64,000 nucleotides of DNA, from positions 1-64,000 of the forward strand of contig JBGVPL010000042.1 in the NCBI GenBank assembly GCA_045126975.1, read 5' to 3'. The stretch's first letter is position 1. Each line of letters begins with the position of its first letter. The notes below the pieces were generated by a model that was given only the letters and a program-made list of their open reading frames with translations, made no database searches and had not been told where the DNA came from. Both the position numbers and the translations under genes were made by a program. Source of the stretch: Aphodosoma sp045126975. Lineage in GTDB: Bacteria; Bacteroidota; Bacteroidia; Bacteroidales; Paludibacteraceae. Positions 8,507-17,225 of this stretch are shown in pieces.

Positions 8507-9904
8507 TCATTTAACTATACTATCGATTGTGCCATCAGCGAGAGTTGTGGTGATAGTGTCACCAGATTGAAGTTGAGAGGTTGATGTGACAAGTTTACCA
8601 TTATGGGTAGTAAAAGAATAGCCTTTCTTTAAGAGTTGTTGTGGATCAAGAAGTTGAAGCTTGGTTTCTAATAGTTTGAGATGAGAATGCTGTGATTGCA
8701 AGAGACTATTTGTAGCAACAAAAAGTTGAGTATTCTTTTGGTCAATATATATGCGATTTTTTACGATTAAATCGACTGTTTTTAGTTGTAATCGATGTTG
8801 TAAATCTGTGAGATGACTAACCGATTGATTAAGCGTACGTTGAACTGATTGTGGTAATCGAGTAGAAAGTAACAATAAATAATTTTTTTCTTGCTCTATA
8901 CGATGAATGACTGAATTTTGCATTTTTTCTGCCATTTCATCGAGAAAATTCAATACTTCAAGTGATGACGATATAATAAATTCAGCTACTGCAGTTGGTG
9001 TTTTAAGAGCTGTATGCGCCACCATATCGAGAATGGTTTCATCGCGATGATGACCAATGCCTGTGATTATTGGCAAAGGAAAATTAGCACAACACTCGGC
9101 AAGGCGTTCGCTGTCGAAGGCCTGAAGGTCGGAAGTTGCTCCGCCACCACGGATAATAACAACTACGTCGAATGAGGAGTGAGGAGTGAGGAGTGAGGAG
9201 TGAGAAACTCCACCTCTCACAGATTTTTTTTTGCTCACGGAACCCACAGAACACACGGAAGTTAATTTCTCGCTTTGCTCAAAATTTCTTTTAATAATAT
9301 CAAGGGCAGAGAGGATGCTTTCTTCGGTTTGGGTGCCTTGCATTACGGCAGGAAAGAGAGTTACGGAGTATTGAAAACCGTAAGGATTGTTGCTGAGTTG
9401 GTGTAGAAAATCAGTGTAACCTGCGGCTGTAGGACTTGAAATAACTGCTATACGCTGAATTGGTCGAGGAAGAGGCAATTGGCTATTTTTACCGATTAAA
9501 CCGCGTTTTTTTAACCGCTCAATTATTTCAAGACGACGACGCTGAAGTTCGCCAAGAGTATAAGTTGGATCGATATCTTTAACATTAAGACTAAGTCCAT
9601 AAAGCTCATGAAACTCAACCGACACTTCGACAAGAATTTTCATTCCTACTTGGAAAGTAGAATTAGTTGCCAACTGAAACTTTTGAAGCAAAAGTCGATA
9701 AGTTGATGCCCAGATTGTTGCCCGCTGTTTGGCAATGATTTGGTCAGAATCGGGATGTTTCTCTATCAAATCTAAATAGCAATGACCTGAGTAGTTAGTC
9801 GAAACACTATTTATTTCGGCTCGCACCCATAACGTTGTGGGAATCACCATGTGAAGTGATTCCTTGATTGTTTGATTTAGTTGATATAATGATAGAGAGT
9901 TCAT
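8507..9904 (-). CDS. xseA: Exodeoxyribonuclease VII large subunit
   Basis: Catalytic subunit of exonuclease VII. The start MNSLSLYQLNQTIKESLHMV at 9904 was chosen over an ATG 30 bases upstream, because a -7 box (9932-9939) puts the transcript start near 9925 and the family begins with a similar SLYELN motif. The N-terminal OB fold (about residues 1-100, LWVRAEINSVSTNYSGHCYLDL) is followed by the catalytic core (RIAVISSPTAAGYTDFL, VVIIRGGGATSDLQAFD, ITGIGHHRDETILD). Between these, about 35 residues are repeat-derived: GGAGTGA heptamers at 9172-9205 (HSSLLTPHSS) and a second low-complexity block at 9214-9262. The final 200 residues are a long coiled coil, as in the family. Confidence 0.95.
   Translation of the reverse strand: MNSLSLYQLNQTIKESLHMVIPTTLWVRAEINSVSTNYSGHCYLDLIEKHPDSDQIIAKQRATIWASTYRLLLQKFQLATNSTFQVGMKILVEVSVEFHELYGLSLNVKDIDPTYTLGELQRRRLEIIERLKKRGLIGKNSQLPLPRPIQRIAVISSPTAAGYTDFLHQLSNNPYGFQYSVTLFPAVMQGTQTEESILSALDIIKRNFEQSEKLTSVCSVGSVSKKKSVRGGVSHSSLLTPHSSFDVVVIIRGGGATSDLQAFDSERLAECCANFPLPIITGIGHHRDETILDMVAHTALKTPTAVAEFIISSSLEVLNFLDEMAEKMQNSVIHRIEQEKNYLLLLSTRLPQSVQRTLNQSVSHLTDLQHRLQLKTVDLIVKNRIYIDQKNTQLFVATNSLLQSQHSHLKLLETKLQLLDPQQLLKKGYSFTTHNGKLVTSTSQLQSGDTITTTLADGTIDSIVK
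9172..9262. repeat. Repeat insertion inside xseA
   Basis: Five GGAGTGA-type heptamers (9172-9205), followed by a short repeat block containing CACGGAACCCACAGAACAC. Read in frame immediately before the conserved VVIIRGGGATSD motif. Confidence 0.8.
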
Positions 9905-9931
9905 TTTTTCTACGTTACTTTTGTCATTGCG

Positions 9932-9939
9932 CAAAAGTA
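9932..9939 (-). promoter_or_regulatory. -7 box of the xseA promoter
   Basis: The minus strand reads TACTTTTG. Its position supports translation from 9904 and argues against the longer start. Confidence 0.5.
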
Positions 9940-10076
9940 ACCAAAACGCTAATGCTGTGCTTAAAAATGCTAAAGGATAGCAATAAATCCTATAGCGATT
10001 ATTACTACCCTTTTAATCGCATTTTTAAAACAAGGCACGATTACCATTCGGTATTATCCTTATTGTTATAAAAAAT

Positions 10077-11222
10077 TTATAATAGTATTGCACCGCCGAG
10101 GACGTCGGTATAGTTGTCACCACAATAGAAGACTACGCTTTGTCCAGGGGTGATGGATTCGATGTCGTTTTCAAAGACAATTCTTACCAATGAGGAATGA
10201 GGAATGAGGAATGAGGAATTATCACCCCCCTCCACATTCGCGTGCGAACATTCGAGCTGGACGTCCCTACTTGGAAATTCGGATACATCGACATGATAGA
10301 GGTGGGCAAGACCGGGACGGGATTTGTAACGAACTTTTGCCATCACGGTTTGTCCGTCGATGAAATCGGGAAATTTCATCATATTTAGGTCATGAGCATA
10401 GCAAGTTTTTGTGAGTAAATCCTCCTTACGACCGAGTACAACTTGATTCTTTTGAGCATCGATACGAACAACATACATTGGTTCGCCAAGTGCGATGCCA
10501 AGACCTTTTCGCTGACCTATAGTGTAGTTTGGAAAACCTTGATGTTTGCCCAAAACCTTACCATTTACGTCGATGAAATCGCCTTTTTTATACTTTTTGT
10601 CATAGTCAGGCACATTGGCACGAAGGAAATTGCGATAATCGTTGTCAGGGATAAAACAAATCTCTTGACTTTCGCCTTTCTTAGATAATTGTTCATAACC
10701 ATTATCGAACGCGATTTGGCGCACTTCGGCTTTGGTGTATCCACCAAGAGGGAAAAGTGTGCGAGAGAGATTTTCTTGAGTCAGGCGCCAAAGAAAGTAA
10801 GATTGGTCTTTATGTTCGTCGGCTCCTTTACGAATGAAATATCGACCTTCGGGTGTCTTCTCGATTTGAGCATAATGACCTGTTGCAATGTAAAAACAGC
10901 CCAATTCATCGGCAAATTTCTGCAATTTACCCCACTTGATATTAGAGTTGCACTGCACACAAGGATTAGGAGTGCGACCATGAAGATATTCGTCGATGAA
11001 ATTGCAGATAACTGAGTCATGAAACTCTCGACGCATATCGAGAGTGTGATGCTCAAAACCCATATCTGCAGCCATCTGACGAGCATCAGATACAGCAGGA
11101 GAATCGAGAGTTAACTGAGTGAAAGTTACACCTTTAAGTTCGTAACCTTTGCGACGGAGTTCTATGGCAGCAACGGAACTATCAATGCCACCACTCATAG
11201 CCATAAGTATTTTATTTTTCAT
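10077..11222 (-). CDS. mnmA: tRNA-specific 2-thiouridylase MnmA
   Basis: Installs the 2-thio group on wobble U34 of tRNA-Lys, -Glu and -Gln. Visible are the PP-loop MSGGIDSSVAAIELRRKGY, the first catalytic Cys in NPCVQCNSNIKWG, the second in SQEICFIPDNDYR, and the GHYAQIE and GQRKGLGIALGEP motifs. Its 381 residues exceed the usual 355-370, because the C-terminal beta-barrel carries repeat-derived sequence: GGAATGA heptamers at 10190-10220 encode SSFLIPHSSL, and a degenerate GTAGGGACG element at 10238-10269 encodes part of RDVQLECSHANV. The gene stands alone between xseA and a divergent peptidase. A -7 box at 11364-11371 lies about 140 bases upstream. Confidence 0.96.
   Translation of the reverse strand: MKNKILMAMSGGIDSSVAAIELRRKGYELKGVTFTQLTLDSPAVSDARQMAADMGFEHHTLDMRREFHDSVICNFIDEYLHGRTPNPCVQCNSNIKWGKLQKFADELGCFYIATGHYAQIEKTPEGRYFIRKGADEHKDQSYFLWRLTQENLSRTLFPLGGYTKAEVRQIAFDNGYEQLSKKGESQEICFIPDNDYRNFLRANVPDYDKKYKKGDFIDVNGKVLGKHQGFPNYTIGQRKGLGIALGEPMYVVRIDAQKNQVVLGRKEDLLTKTCYAHDLNMMKFPDFIDGQTVMAKVRYKSRPGLAHLYHVDVSEFPSRDVQLECSHANVEGGDNSSFLIPHSSLVRIVFENDIESITPGQSVVFYCGDNYTDVLGGAILL
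10190..10269. repeat. Repeat insertion inside mnmA
   Basis: GGAATGA heptamers (10190-10220), then a degenerate copy (10238-10269) of the GTAGGGACG/CGAGCGTCC element seen intact at 42725-42745. Confidence 0.75.
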
Positions 11223-11363
11223 ATATTTAGATTGTTAGTAGTGAGTAACAAGTAGCAAAATTACCATTCGGAATTATAATTTTTCTCACGGATATTCTGA
11301 AACACTTCGCTTTACAGAAAAGTCCAGAGAAAAAATAAATTTCGTTTTTGCTAGTATAGAGTG

Positions 11364-11371
11364 CAAAGATA
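11364..11371 (-). promoter_or_regulatory. -7 box of the mnmA promoter
   Basis: The minus strand reads TATCTTTG. Confidence 0.55.
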
Positions 11372-11465
11372 ATAAAATTTTGGGAAATAATTTAAAAATC
11401 ATATTTTTTTGTACGATATGATAACTTATTATTATTTTTATATATAGAGTTTGACTTTTTTTTAT

Positions 11466-11473
11466 TATCTTTG
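11466..11473 (+). promoter_or_regulatory. -7 box of the M3 peptidase promoter
   Basis: TATCTTTG, about 103 bases before the ATG. The long, A/C-rich leader lacking a Shine-Dalgarno sequence is typical of highly expressed Bacteroidetes genes. Confidence 0.6.
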
Positions 11474-11575
11474 CAAATTGTTAAGTGCGTGCACACGCGA
11501 ACCTTATAGTAGGAAAATTCAAACAACAAATAAATAAACCTTAAATCACTAATACTTAAATACTTATTACAAACA

Positions 11576-13669
11576 ATGAAAAAATTATTTTTAACAGTAG
11601 CAACAGCAGCTATGATGTTTGCATGTACAAACAATGCGGGTAAAAATCCGTTTTTGACAGAGTGGAACACTCCAGAGGGTGTACCTCCATTTGAACAAAT
11701 CAAAGCAGAGCACTATTTGCCTGCATTTGAAGAGGGTATCAAACAACAACAAGCCGAAATTGAGGCAATTATCAACAATCCAGAGGCTCCAACATTCGAA
11801 AATACACTCGAGGCAATGGATAAATCTGGTCGTTTGTTGTCGAAAGTGGCTTTGGTATTCTTCAATATCACAGAAAGCGATGGTTCTGAAGAATTGACTA
11901 AAGTTCAAGAAGTTGTATTGCCATTGGTAAGCGCACACAGCGACAATATCTACATGGACGCACGTTTGTTTGAACGCGTGAAAGCAGTGTATGAAGGTCG
12001 TGACACAATGAACTACACTGTAGAACAAAATCGTTTGTTAGACAAAGTTTACAATGCATTCGTTCGCAACGGTATCTCATTGCCAGAAGATAAACAAGCA
12101 CGTATGCGTGAAATCAATGCTGAACTTTCGACATTGCAACAAAAATTCGGTAACAACTTGTTGGCAGAAACAAATGCTTTCAAACTTGTGCTTGAATCGG
12201 AAGAAGATTTGGCAGGTTTGCCAGAAGCAGTGCGCACAGCAGCAGCTGAAGCAGCAAAAGCTGAAGGTTTGGAAGGTAAATGGGTGATTGGTTTGCAAAA
12301 TCCAAGCCGTATTCCTTTCTTGCAATACAGCGAACGCCGCGACTTGCGTGAAAAAGTTTACAAAGCATACATCGAACGTGGTAACAACGGCAACGAAAAC
12401 GATAACAAAGAAATCGTGTTGCAAATCATGAAATTGCGTATCGAAAAAGCTAATTTGCTTGGTTTTGAATCATCGGCTGACTTTATCCTCGATGATACAA
12501 TGGCTAAAAAATCAGACGTTGTGAACTCATTCTTGCTTGATATTTTCAAAGCAGCTAACGAAAAAGCAAAAGCAGAATTGGCTGACATGCAAGCTATTGC
12601 TGACCGCGATGGCGTGAAAGTTGAAGCATGGGACTGGGATTATTACACAGAAAAAGTGCGTCAAGAGAAATATGCAATGAACGAAGACGAAATCAAACCT
12701 TACTTCCAAATGGAAAATGTGCGTAAAGGTATGTTTGCTTTGGCTAACCGCCTCTATGGTTTGAACTTCGAAAAATTGGAAAATATGCCATTGTTTAATC
12801 CTGAAGCAGAATGCTTTAAAGTTACAGACAAAGATGGCTCATTGATTGGTATTTTCTATACAGACTACTACCCACGCTCATCGAAACGCGGTGGTGCATG
12901 GATGACAAACTTCCGTGAACAATATATCAACGAAGAGGGTAAAGATGTTCGCCCAGTGGTTATCAACATCGGTAACTTCACAAAACCAACAGCTACTACT
13001 CCTTCATTGCTCACATTGGACGAAACAGAGACTATGTTCCACGAATTCGGTCACGGCTTGCATGGTTTGTTGGCAAAAGCTAACTATGTATCTGTAAGCG
13101 GTACTAACGTAGCACGTGACTTCGTTGAGTTGCCATCACAAATCATGGAAAACTGGGCATTCGAACCAGAAGTGCTTGCTATGTATGCAAAACACTATCA
13201 AACAGGCGAATTGATTCCGAACGAATTGATTGAAAAAATCAATGCTTCATCTACATTCAATCAAGGATTTATGACTACAGAATTGACTGCAGCAGCTATC
13301 CTCGATATGAACTGGCACGACCTCAAATCGGTAGAAGGCATCACTGACCCTATCGCATTTGAAAAAGAGATGATGGACAAAATTGGTTTGATTCCAGAAA
13401 TCGCTCCTCGTTATCGTACAACTTACTTCAACCACATTTGGGCTGGCGGTTATAGCGCTGGTTACTATAGCTATTTGTGGGCAGAGGTGTTGGATAAAGA
13501 TGCTTACGCATTGTTCAAAGAAAAGGGTATCTTCGACCAAGAAACAGCACAAAAATTCCGCACATTGCTCGAAAAAGGTGGCACTGAAGACCCTATGAAA
13601 TTGTATCGCGACTTCCGTGGTGCAGAGCCAAATCCAGAGGCTATGCTTATTGGACGCGGACTTAAATAA
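11576..13669 (+). CDS. M3 family peptidyl-dipeptidase/oligopeptidase lipoprotein
   Basis: A 697-residue zinc metallopeptidase of the thimet oligopeptidase / Dcp family, which cleaves short peptides. The zinc site ETMFHEFGHGLHGLLA (HExxH, about residue 486) and the downstream third ligand region (VELPSQIMENWAFEP) are intact. The N-terminus MKKLFLTVATAAMMFACTNN is a lipoprotein signal with a Cys at position 17, so it should be anchored in the envelope. Codon use is strongly biased (GGT, CGT, TTG), unlike most neighbours, which suggests high expression. It is the first plus-strand gene and is monocistronic or loosely linked to the DUF6427-like gene 150 bases later. Family assignment is sure; the dcp symbol is not assigned because orthology is unclear. 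Confidence 0.95.
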   Translation: MKKLFLTVATAAMMFACTNNAGKNPFLTEWNTPEGVPPFEQIKAEHYLPAFEEGIKQQQAEIEAIINNPEAPTFENTLEAMDKSGRLLSKVALVFFNITESDGSEELTKVQEVVLPLVSAHSDNIYMDARLFERVKAVYEGRDTMNYTVEQNRLLDKVYNAFVRNGISLPEDKQARMREINAELSTLQQKFGNNLLAETNAFKLVLESEEDLAGLPEAVRTAAAEAAKAEGLEGKWVIGLQNPSRIPFLQYSERRDLREKVYKAYIERGNNGNENDNKEIVLQIMKLRIEKANLLGFESSADFILDDTMAKKSDVVNSFLLDIFKAANEKAKAELADMQAIADRDGVKVEAWDWDYYTEKVRQEKYAMNEDEIKPYFQMENVRKGMFALANRLYGLNFEKLENMPLFNPEAECFKVTDKDGSLIGIFYTDYYPRSSKRGGAWMTNFREQYINEEGKDVRPVVINIGNFTKPTATTPSLLTLDETETMFHEFGHGLHGLLAKANYVSVSGTNVARDFVELPSQIMENWAFEPEVLAMYAKHYQTGELIPNELIEKINASSTFNQGFMTTELTAAAILDMNWHDLKSVEGITDPIAFEKEMMDKIGLIPEIAPRYRTTYFNHIWAGGYSAGYYSYLWAEVLDKDAYALFKEKGIFDQETAQKFRTLLEKGGTEDPMKLYRDFRGAEPNPEAMLIGRGLK

Positions 13670-13770
13670 AAATTAAGTGTTAAGTGTTTAGAGTTTAGAT
13701 ACTTTACTCGCTTCGCTCGTTTTAGATTTGATATGCGGACTTGAATGCTCCGCATATCAACAAAATATTT

Positions 13771-13810
13771 AACCCCTCCGCCTTCGGCACCTCCCCTATA
13801 GGGGAGGAAT
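13771..13810. repeat. CCCC double-hairpin interspersed repeat, copy 2
   Basis: AACCCCTCCGCCTTCGGCAC followed by CTCCCCTATAGGGGAGG. Lies between the M3 peptidase and the DUF6427-like gene. Confidence 0.85.
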
Positions 13811-13819
13811 AAAAATAAC

Positions 13820-14845
13820 ATGAGACCTGCACGAATAAATATCACAAAATTTTTTACACAGCCAAGTGTGGCAAATATTGCTATCAGTGTGGTTGTAAGT
13901 GGATTGTTGTGGTTCTTGTTCAATGCACAATGCACAATGCACAATGCACAATTGGATAGTGATTCGGTGCAAACGCTATTTATGAAACATTTCGTGCTAT
14001 GGTCATTGCCAATAATATGGTCAAGAATATTAGGATTTGTTGCTATTGTAGGATTGATGACATGGATGATGTTTTTGTGTAACAATCTACAAATCATACC
14101 TGTGCGCTCATCAATGCCATTAACTGTCGGCATTGTAATGGCAAGTTGCATCGGTTATATTCAGCCTTTTGATGAAAGCTATATCGCTGCGGTATTGTTT
14201 ATTTTGGCATTAAAACAACTGATACAAATGTATCACTTTGAAAATCAAGTGTCGGCAGGATATAATATCATATTGTTGTTAGGCATTGCGTCGTTGTTTG
14301 AACCTGCATATATCTGGTTATCGTTGCTATTCGTGCTTGGTATGATAATTTTTAGGGTTATCACAAGACGCGTATTTTTGAGTATATTGCTCGGCATAGC
14401 CACTTTGGTTGTAATTATAGGAAGCTTATTTTGGCTATTTGATTCGCTTGATATTTTGATAAACTACTTAAACAAATTTATCGAAATATCGCTATGGAAC
14501 AATGAATTACAAATCACAAAAGGAGATATTATAGTTGGTGGATTCACTGCGGGATTGATACTTTTTACATTTGTTAGCTACTTTTTTAGTCCATGTAACT
14601 ATAAATTGAACACACGATTGAACTTTTCACTCATAAATTGGGGATTTTGGTTATCAATAATTTGGGTCGTATTTTTTAATGCCAATTTTACACAACTTAT
14701 AGCAATACCAGGATTATTTGCAATGATGTGTTTGAGCCTATATTTCAGCACGAACCAAAGCAAAGTGGCAAATGTACTGTTCGTAGTATGGTTTTTTATG
14801 TTTACTATGTATAGGATAATGTACAATTATCCATTCTGTAATTAA
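13820..14845 (+). CDS. Polytopic membrane protein, DUF6427-like
   Basis: A 341-residue inner-membrane protein with about 8-10 hydrophobic segments (for example ANIAISVVVSGLLWFLF and WIGSLLFVLGMIIFRVI-like stretches). Layout and the start RPARINITKFFTQPSV resemble the Bacteroidetes DUF6427 family, whose function is not established. The loop after the first segment (about residues 35-45, NAQCTMHNAQLDSDS) is encoded by TGCACAA heptamers at 13921-13954. This is again a loop insertion that keeps the frame. It precedes sufC by about 100 bases. No catalytic motif seen. Confidence 0.6.
   Translation: MRPARINITKFFTQPSVANIAISVVVSGLLWFLFNAQCTMHNAQLDSDSVQTLFMKHFVLWSLPIIWSRILGFVAIVGLMTWMMFLCNNLQIIPVRSSMPLTVGIVMASCIGYIQPFDESYIAAVLFILALKQLIQMYHFENQVSAGYNIILLLGIASLFEPAYIWLSLLFVLGMIIFRVITRRVFLSILLGIATLVVIIGSLFWLFDSLDILINYLNKFIEISLWNNELQITKGDIIVGGFTAGLILFTFVSYFFSPCNYKLNTRLNFSLINWGFWLSIIWVVFFNANFTQLIAIPGLFAMMCLSLYFSTNQSKVANVLFVVWFFMFTMYRIMYNYPFCN
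13921..13954. repeat. 7-bp tandem repeat (TGCACAA) in the DUF6427-like gene
   Basis: Four to five in-frame TGCACAA units just after the first membrane segment. Confidence 0.9.
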
Positions 14846-14942
14846 AAGAGAAAAGAACAAAAATATAATTTACAAAAATAATAAAACAAGCAAAACTTGT
14901 AGTCTCACTACTCGCTACTAGTTACTAAAAATCTAAAAAAAT

Positions 14943-15689
14943 ATGTTAGAAATTAAAGATTTGCATGCCTCAATTGCAGGCAAAGAGATATTGAAAGGGT
15001 TGAATTTGACAGTGAAACCCGGAGAAGTGCATGCCATTATGGGCCCAAATGGTGCTGGTAAAAGTACATTGAGCAACGTATTATCGGGACACCCTGCATA
15101 CACAGTGACAAGTGGTTCAATCACTTTCTACGGCAAAGACCTTTTGGCAATGCCACCAGAAGTACGTGCTCGTGAAGGCGTATTCATGAGTTTCCAATAC
15201 CCTGTTGAAATTCCAGGGGTTAGTATGGTGAATTTTATGCGTGCAGCAGTGAACGAACAACGCAAACATCGCGGTATGGAGGCCTTGTCGTCAGGCGATT
15301 TCTTGAAACTTATGCGCGAAAAACGCCAATTAGTTGAATTAGATAGCAAATTAGCAAATCGTGCTGTGAACGAAGGTTTTTCGGGCGGTGAGAAAAAACG
15401 TAACGAGATATTCCAAATGGCTATGCTCGAACCACGTTTGGCTATTCTTGACGAAACTGACTCAGGATTGGATATCGACGCATTGCGTATCGTTGCAAAT
15501 GGCGTAAATTTGTTGAAAACTCCAGAAAATGCATCTATCGTAATCACTCACTATCAACGACTTTTGGATTATATCGTACCAGATATTGTAGATGTTTTGG
15601 TGGATGGTAAAATCGTGATGTCAGGTCCAAAAGAATTGGCTTTAGAGTTAGAAGAGAAGGGTTACGACTGGATTAGAAATAGGGAATAA
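14943..15689 (+). CDS. sufC: Fe-S cluster assembly ATPase SufC
   Basis: The ABC-type ATPase of the SUF Fe-S scaffold. In 248 residues it shows Walker A GPNGAGKSTLSNVLSG, the SufC-type signature GFSGGEKKRNEIFQMA, and Walker B LAILDETDSGLDIDAL with the H-loop in IVITHYQRLLDYI. Normal family length. sufD follows 34 bases later, and sufS comes after an intervening permease gene. Short 7-bp repeats (CTACTCG type) fill the preceding gap at about 14905-14935. The SufB scaffold normally encoded just before sufC is not in this window. Confidence 0.97.
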   Translation: MLEIKDLHASIAGKEILKGLNLTVKPGEVHAIMGPNGAGKSTLSNVLSGHPAYTVTSGSITFYGKDLLAMPPEVRAREGVFMSFQYPVEIPGVSMVNFMRAAVNEQRKHRGMEALSSGDFLKLMREKRQLVELDSKLANRAVNEGFSGGEKKRNEIFQMAMLEPRLAILDETDSGLDIDALRIVANGVNLLKTPENASIVITHYQRLLDYIVPDIVDVLVDGKIVMSGPKELALELEEKGYDWIRNRE

Positions 15690-15723
15690 GGAATAGGGAG
15701 AAGGACTAAAATTTTATAATCAA

Positions 15724-17049
15724 ATGACAAAACAATTTATAGATTTATATAAGGAAGTTGGCAAGCAGATTAAGGCAAAATCGGCTTCGATATTTAATGT
15801 CGGACGCGATGATATGGCTAAAAATTTGGAGAATGCCAAATTTCCTACACGCAAGACAGAAGAATACCTCTATTGCCCGTTATTTGATGCGTTAAAAACA
15901 GATTGGGGCGTAAATATCAACCGATTAACATTCGGTTTGAAAGCAGAAGATATGTTCCGTTGCGCAGTACCAGGTATTAAAGCAACTGTTGCTCCTATCG
16001 TGAACGATGTATGGATGGGCGATACAGAAATCGACCTTGGCAATGGTGCTTTTGCGTGCTCAATGAAACATGCATCAGAAGCACATAAAGATTTGATTAC
16101 AAAATATTATAACACAATACTTAACGACAAAAAAGATGCGTTCGTCATGCTCAACTCAATGTTGGTGCAAGACGGACTTTTTGTTTATATACCTCGTGGC
16201 GTAGAGTGCCAAATGCCATTGCAGATAGTAAATATGATGCGTGCTGGGCAGGCTCTTATGGGCGTAAATCGTAACCTTATCGTATTGGAAGCCAATGCCT
16301 CATTACAAATCATCGACTGCGACCACTCAATGGATAATGCCGAATATTTTGCTTCACGTATTGCAGAAATATATGTAGGCGAAGGTGCACGATTGAACTA
16401 CTGCTCGATGGAAAGCACTCACGAAAAGATGGCTAATCTCCGCCGTTATGCTGTGTCACAAGCAAAAGATAGTATTGTGAAATTCAGCACATTCGGATTG
16501 ATGAATGGTGCAACTCGCAACCATATAGAGATAGACCTCAATGGCGAAGGCGCAGAAACATGGTTAGGCGGTATGTTATTGATTGACAAACAACAACGTT
16601 GCGATAACTACACCATCATCCGCCACCACAAAGGCAATTGCCGAAGCGAAGAGTTGTATAAATACATTCTCGACGATGAGGCAGAGGGAGGCTTCAGCGG
16701 ACGCATAGTAGTTGACCCAGGAGCACAAAAAACTGTATCACACCAAACTAATCGAAACATCTGTCTATCAGAAAAAGCACGCGCATTAGGTCGTCCTCAA
16801 CTCGAAATTTATGCCGACGATGTGAAATGTGGACACGGAGCCACAACCGGTATGCTCGACCAAAACGCATTATTCTACATGCAACAACGCGGCATTGGTC
16901 TTAAAGAAGCACGACTTTTACTCCTCCAAGCATTCTCGGCAGAAGTGCTTGAAAACATAGAACTTCCAGCATTAAGCGACAGATTGCATCTACTCATCGA
17001 AAAACGCTTACATGGCGAACCTATGCAATGTGCAGGATGCCGTAAATAA
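15724..17049 (+). CDS. sufD: Fe-S cluster assembly protein SufD
   Basis: Scaffold subunit of the SufBC2D complex. The N-terminal helical part (FPTRKTEEYLYCPLFDAL) and the right-handed beta-helix with the C-terminal signature YADDVKCGHGATTGMLDQNA are present. That signature and the 441-residue length identify SufD and not SufB (about 480 residues, with a different Cys pattern). The ending MQCAGCRK has two Cys. It forms a transcription unit with sufC. Confidence 0.95.
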   Translation: MTKQFIDLYKEVGKQIKAKSASIFNVGRDDMAKNLENAKFPTRKTEEYLYCPLFDALKTDWGVNINRLTFGLKAEDMFRCAVPGIKATVAPIVNDVWMGDTEIDLGNGAFACSMKHASEAHKDLITKYYNTILNDKKDAFVMLNSMLVQDGLFVYIPRGVECQMPLQIVNMMRAGQALMGVNRNLIVLEANASLQIIDCDHSMDNAEYFASRIAEIYVGEGARLNYCSMESTHEKMANLRRYAVSQAKDSIVKFSTFGLMNGATRNHIEIDLNGEGAETWLGGMLLIDKQQRCDNYTIIRHHKGNCRSEELYKYILDDEAEGGFSGRIVVDPGAQKTVSHQTNRNICLSEKARALGRPQLEIYADDVKCGHGATTGMLDQNALFYMQQRGIGLKEARLLLLQAFSAEVLENIELPALSDRLHLLIEKRLHGEPMQCAGCRK

Positions 17050-17051
17050 GG

Positions 17052-17165
17052 AATTTTTGCGATAAGCGAGAGCAATCAAGTTTTACTTGAATTGCCGAGC
17101 GAACCATCGGTCTTGAGCCGTATGGCTAAAAATGCAAAAATTTTGAGCGAAGCGAAAAACAAGGA
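17052..17165. repeat. Interspersed element related to the 51-bp intragenic element
   Basis: Contains GCGATAAGCGAGAGCAATCA, then GAACCATCGGTCTTGAGCC and GGCTAAAAATG. The same order recurs at 29484-29625, and the GGTCTTGAGCC core resembles the elements inside the C26-M19 and waaA genes. Confidence 0.75.
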
Positions 17166-17225
17166 GCAGGGAACAAGGAATAGGGAGTAAGAAATAACTA
17201 ATAACTACTTAAACCAAAGATTATT

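Larger units (their letters stand above)
11223..11575. other. Divergent promoter region between mnmA and the M3 peptidase
   Basis: 353 bases without a gene. It holds one -7 box for each side (11364-11371 minus, 11466-11473 plus) and a short 7-bp repeat stretch near 11235. It also holds an imperfect hairpin at 11280-11336 with TTTTTCTC/GAGAAAAA arms and an inner TTCTG/CAGAA stem. Nothing else seen. Confidence 0.6.

Noticed and set aside
13504..14151. 215-codon minus frame spanning the end of the M3 gene and the start of the DUF6427-like gene
   Set aside because: Runs through a CCCC repeat and heptamers, overlaps two better-supported genes, and has no recognisable domain.
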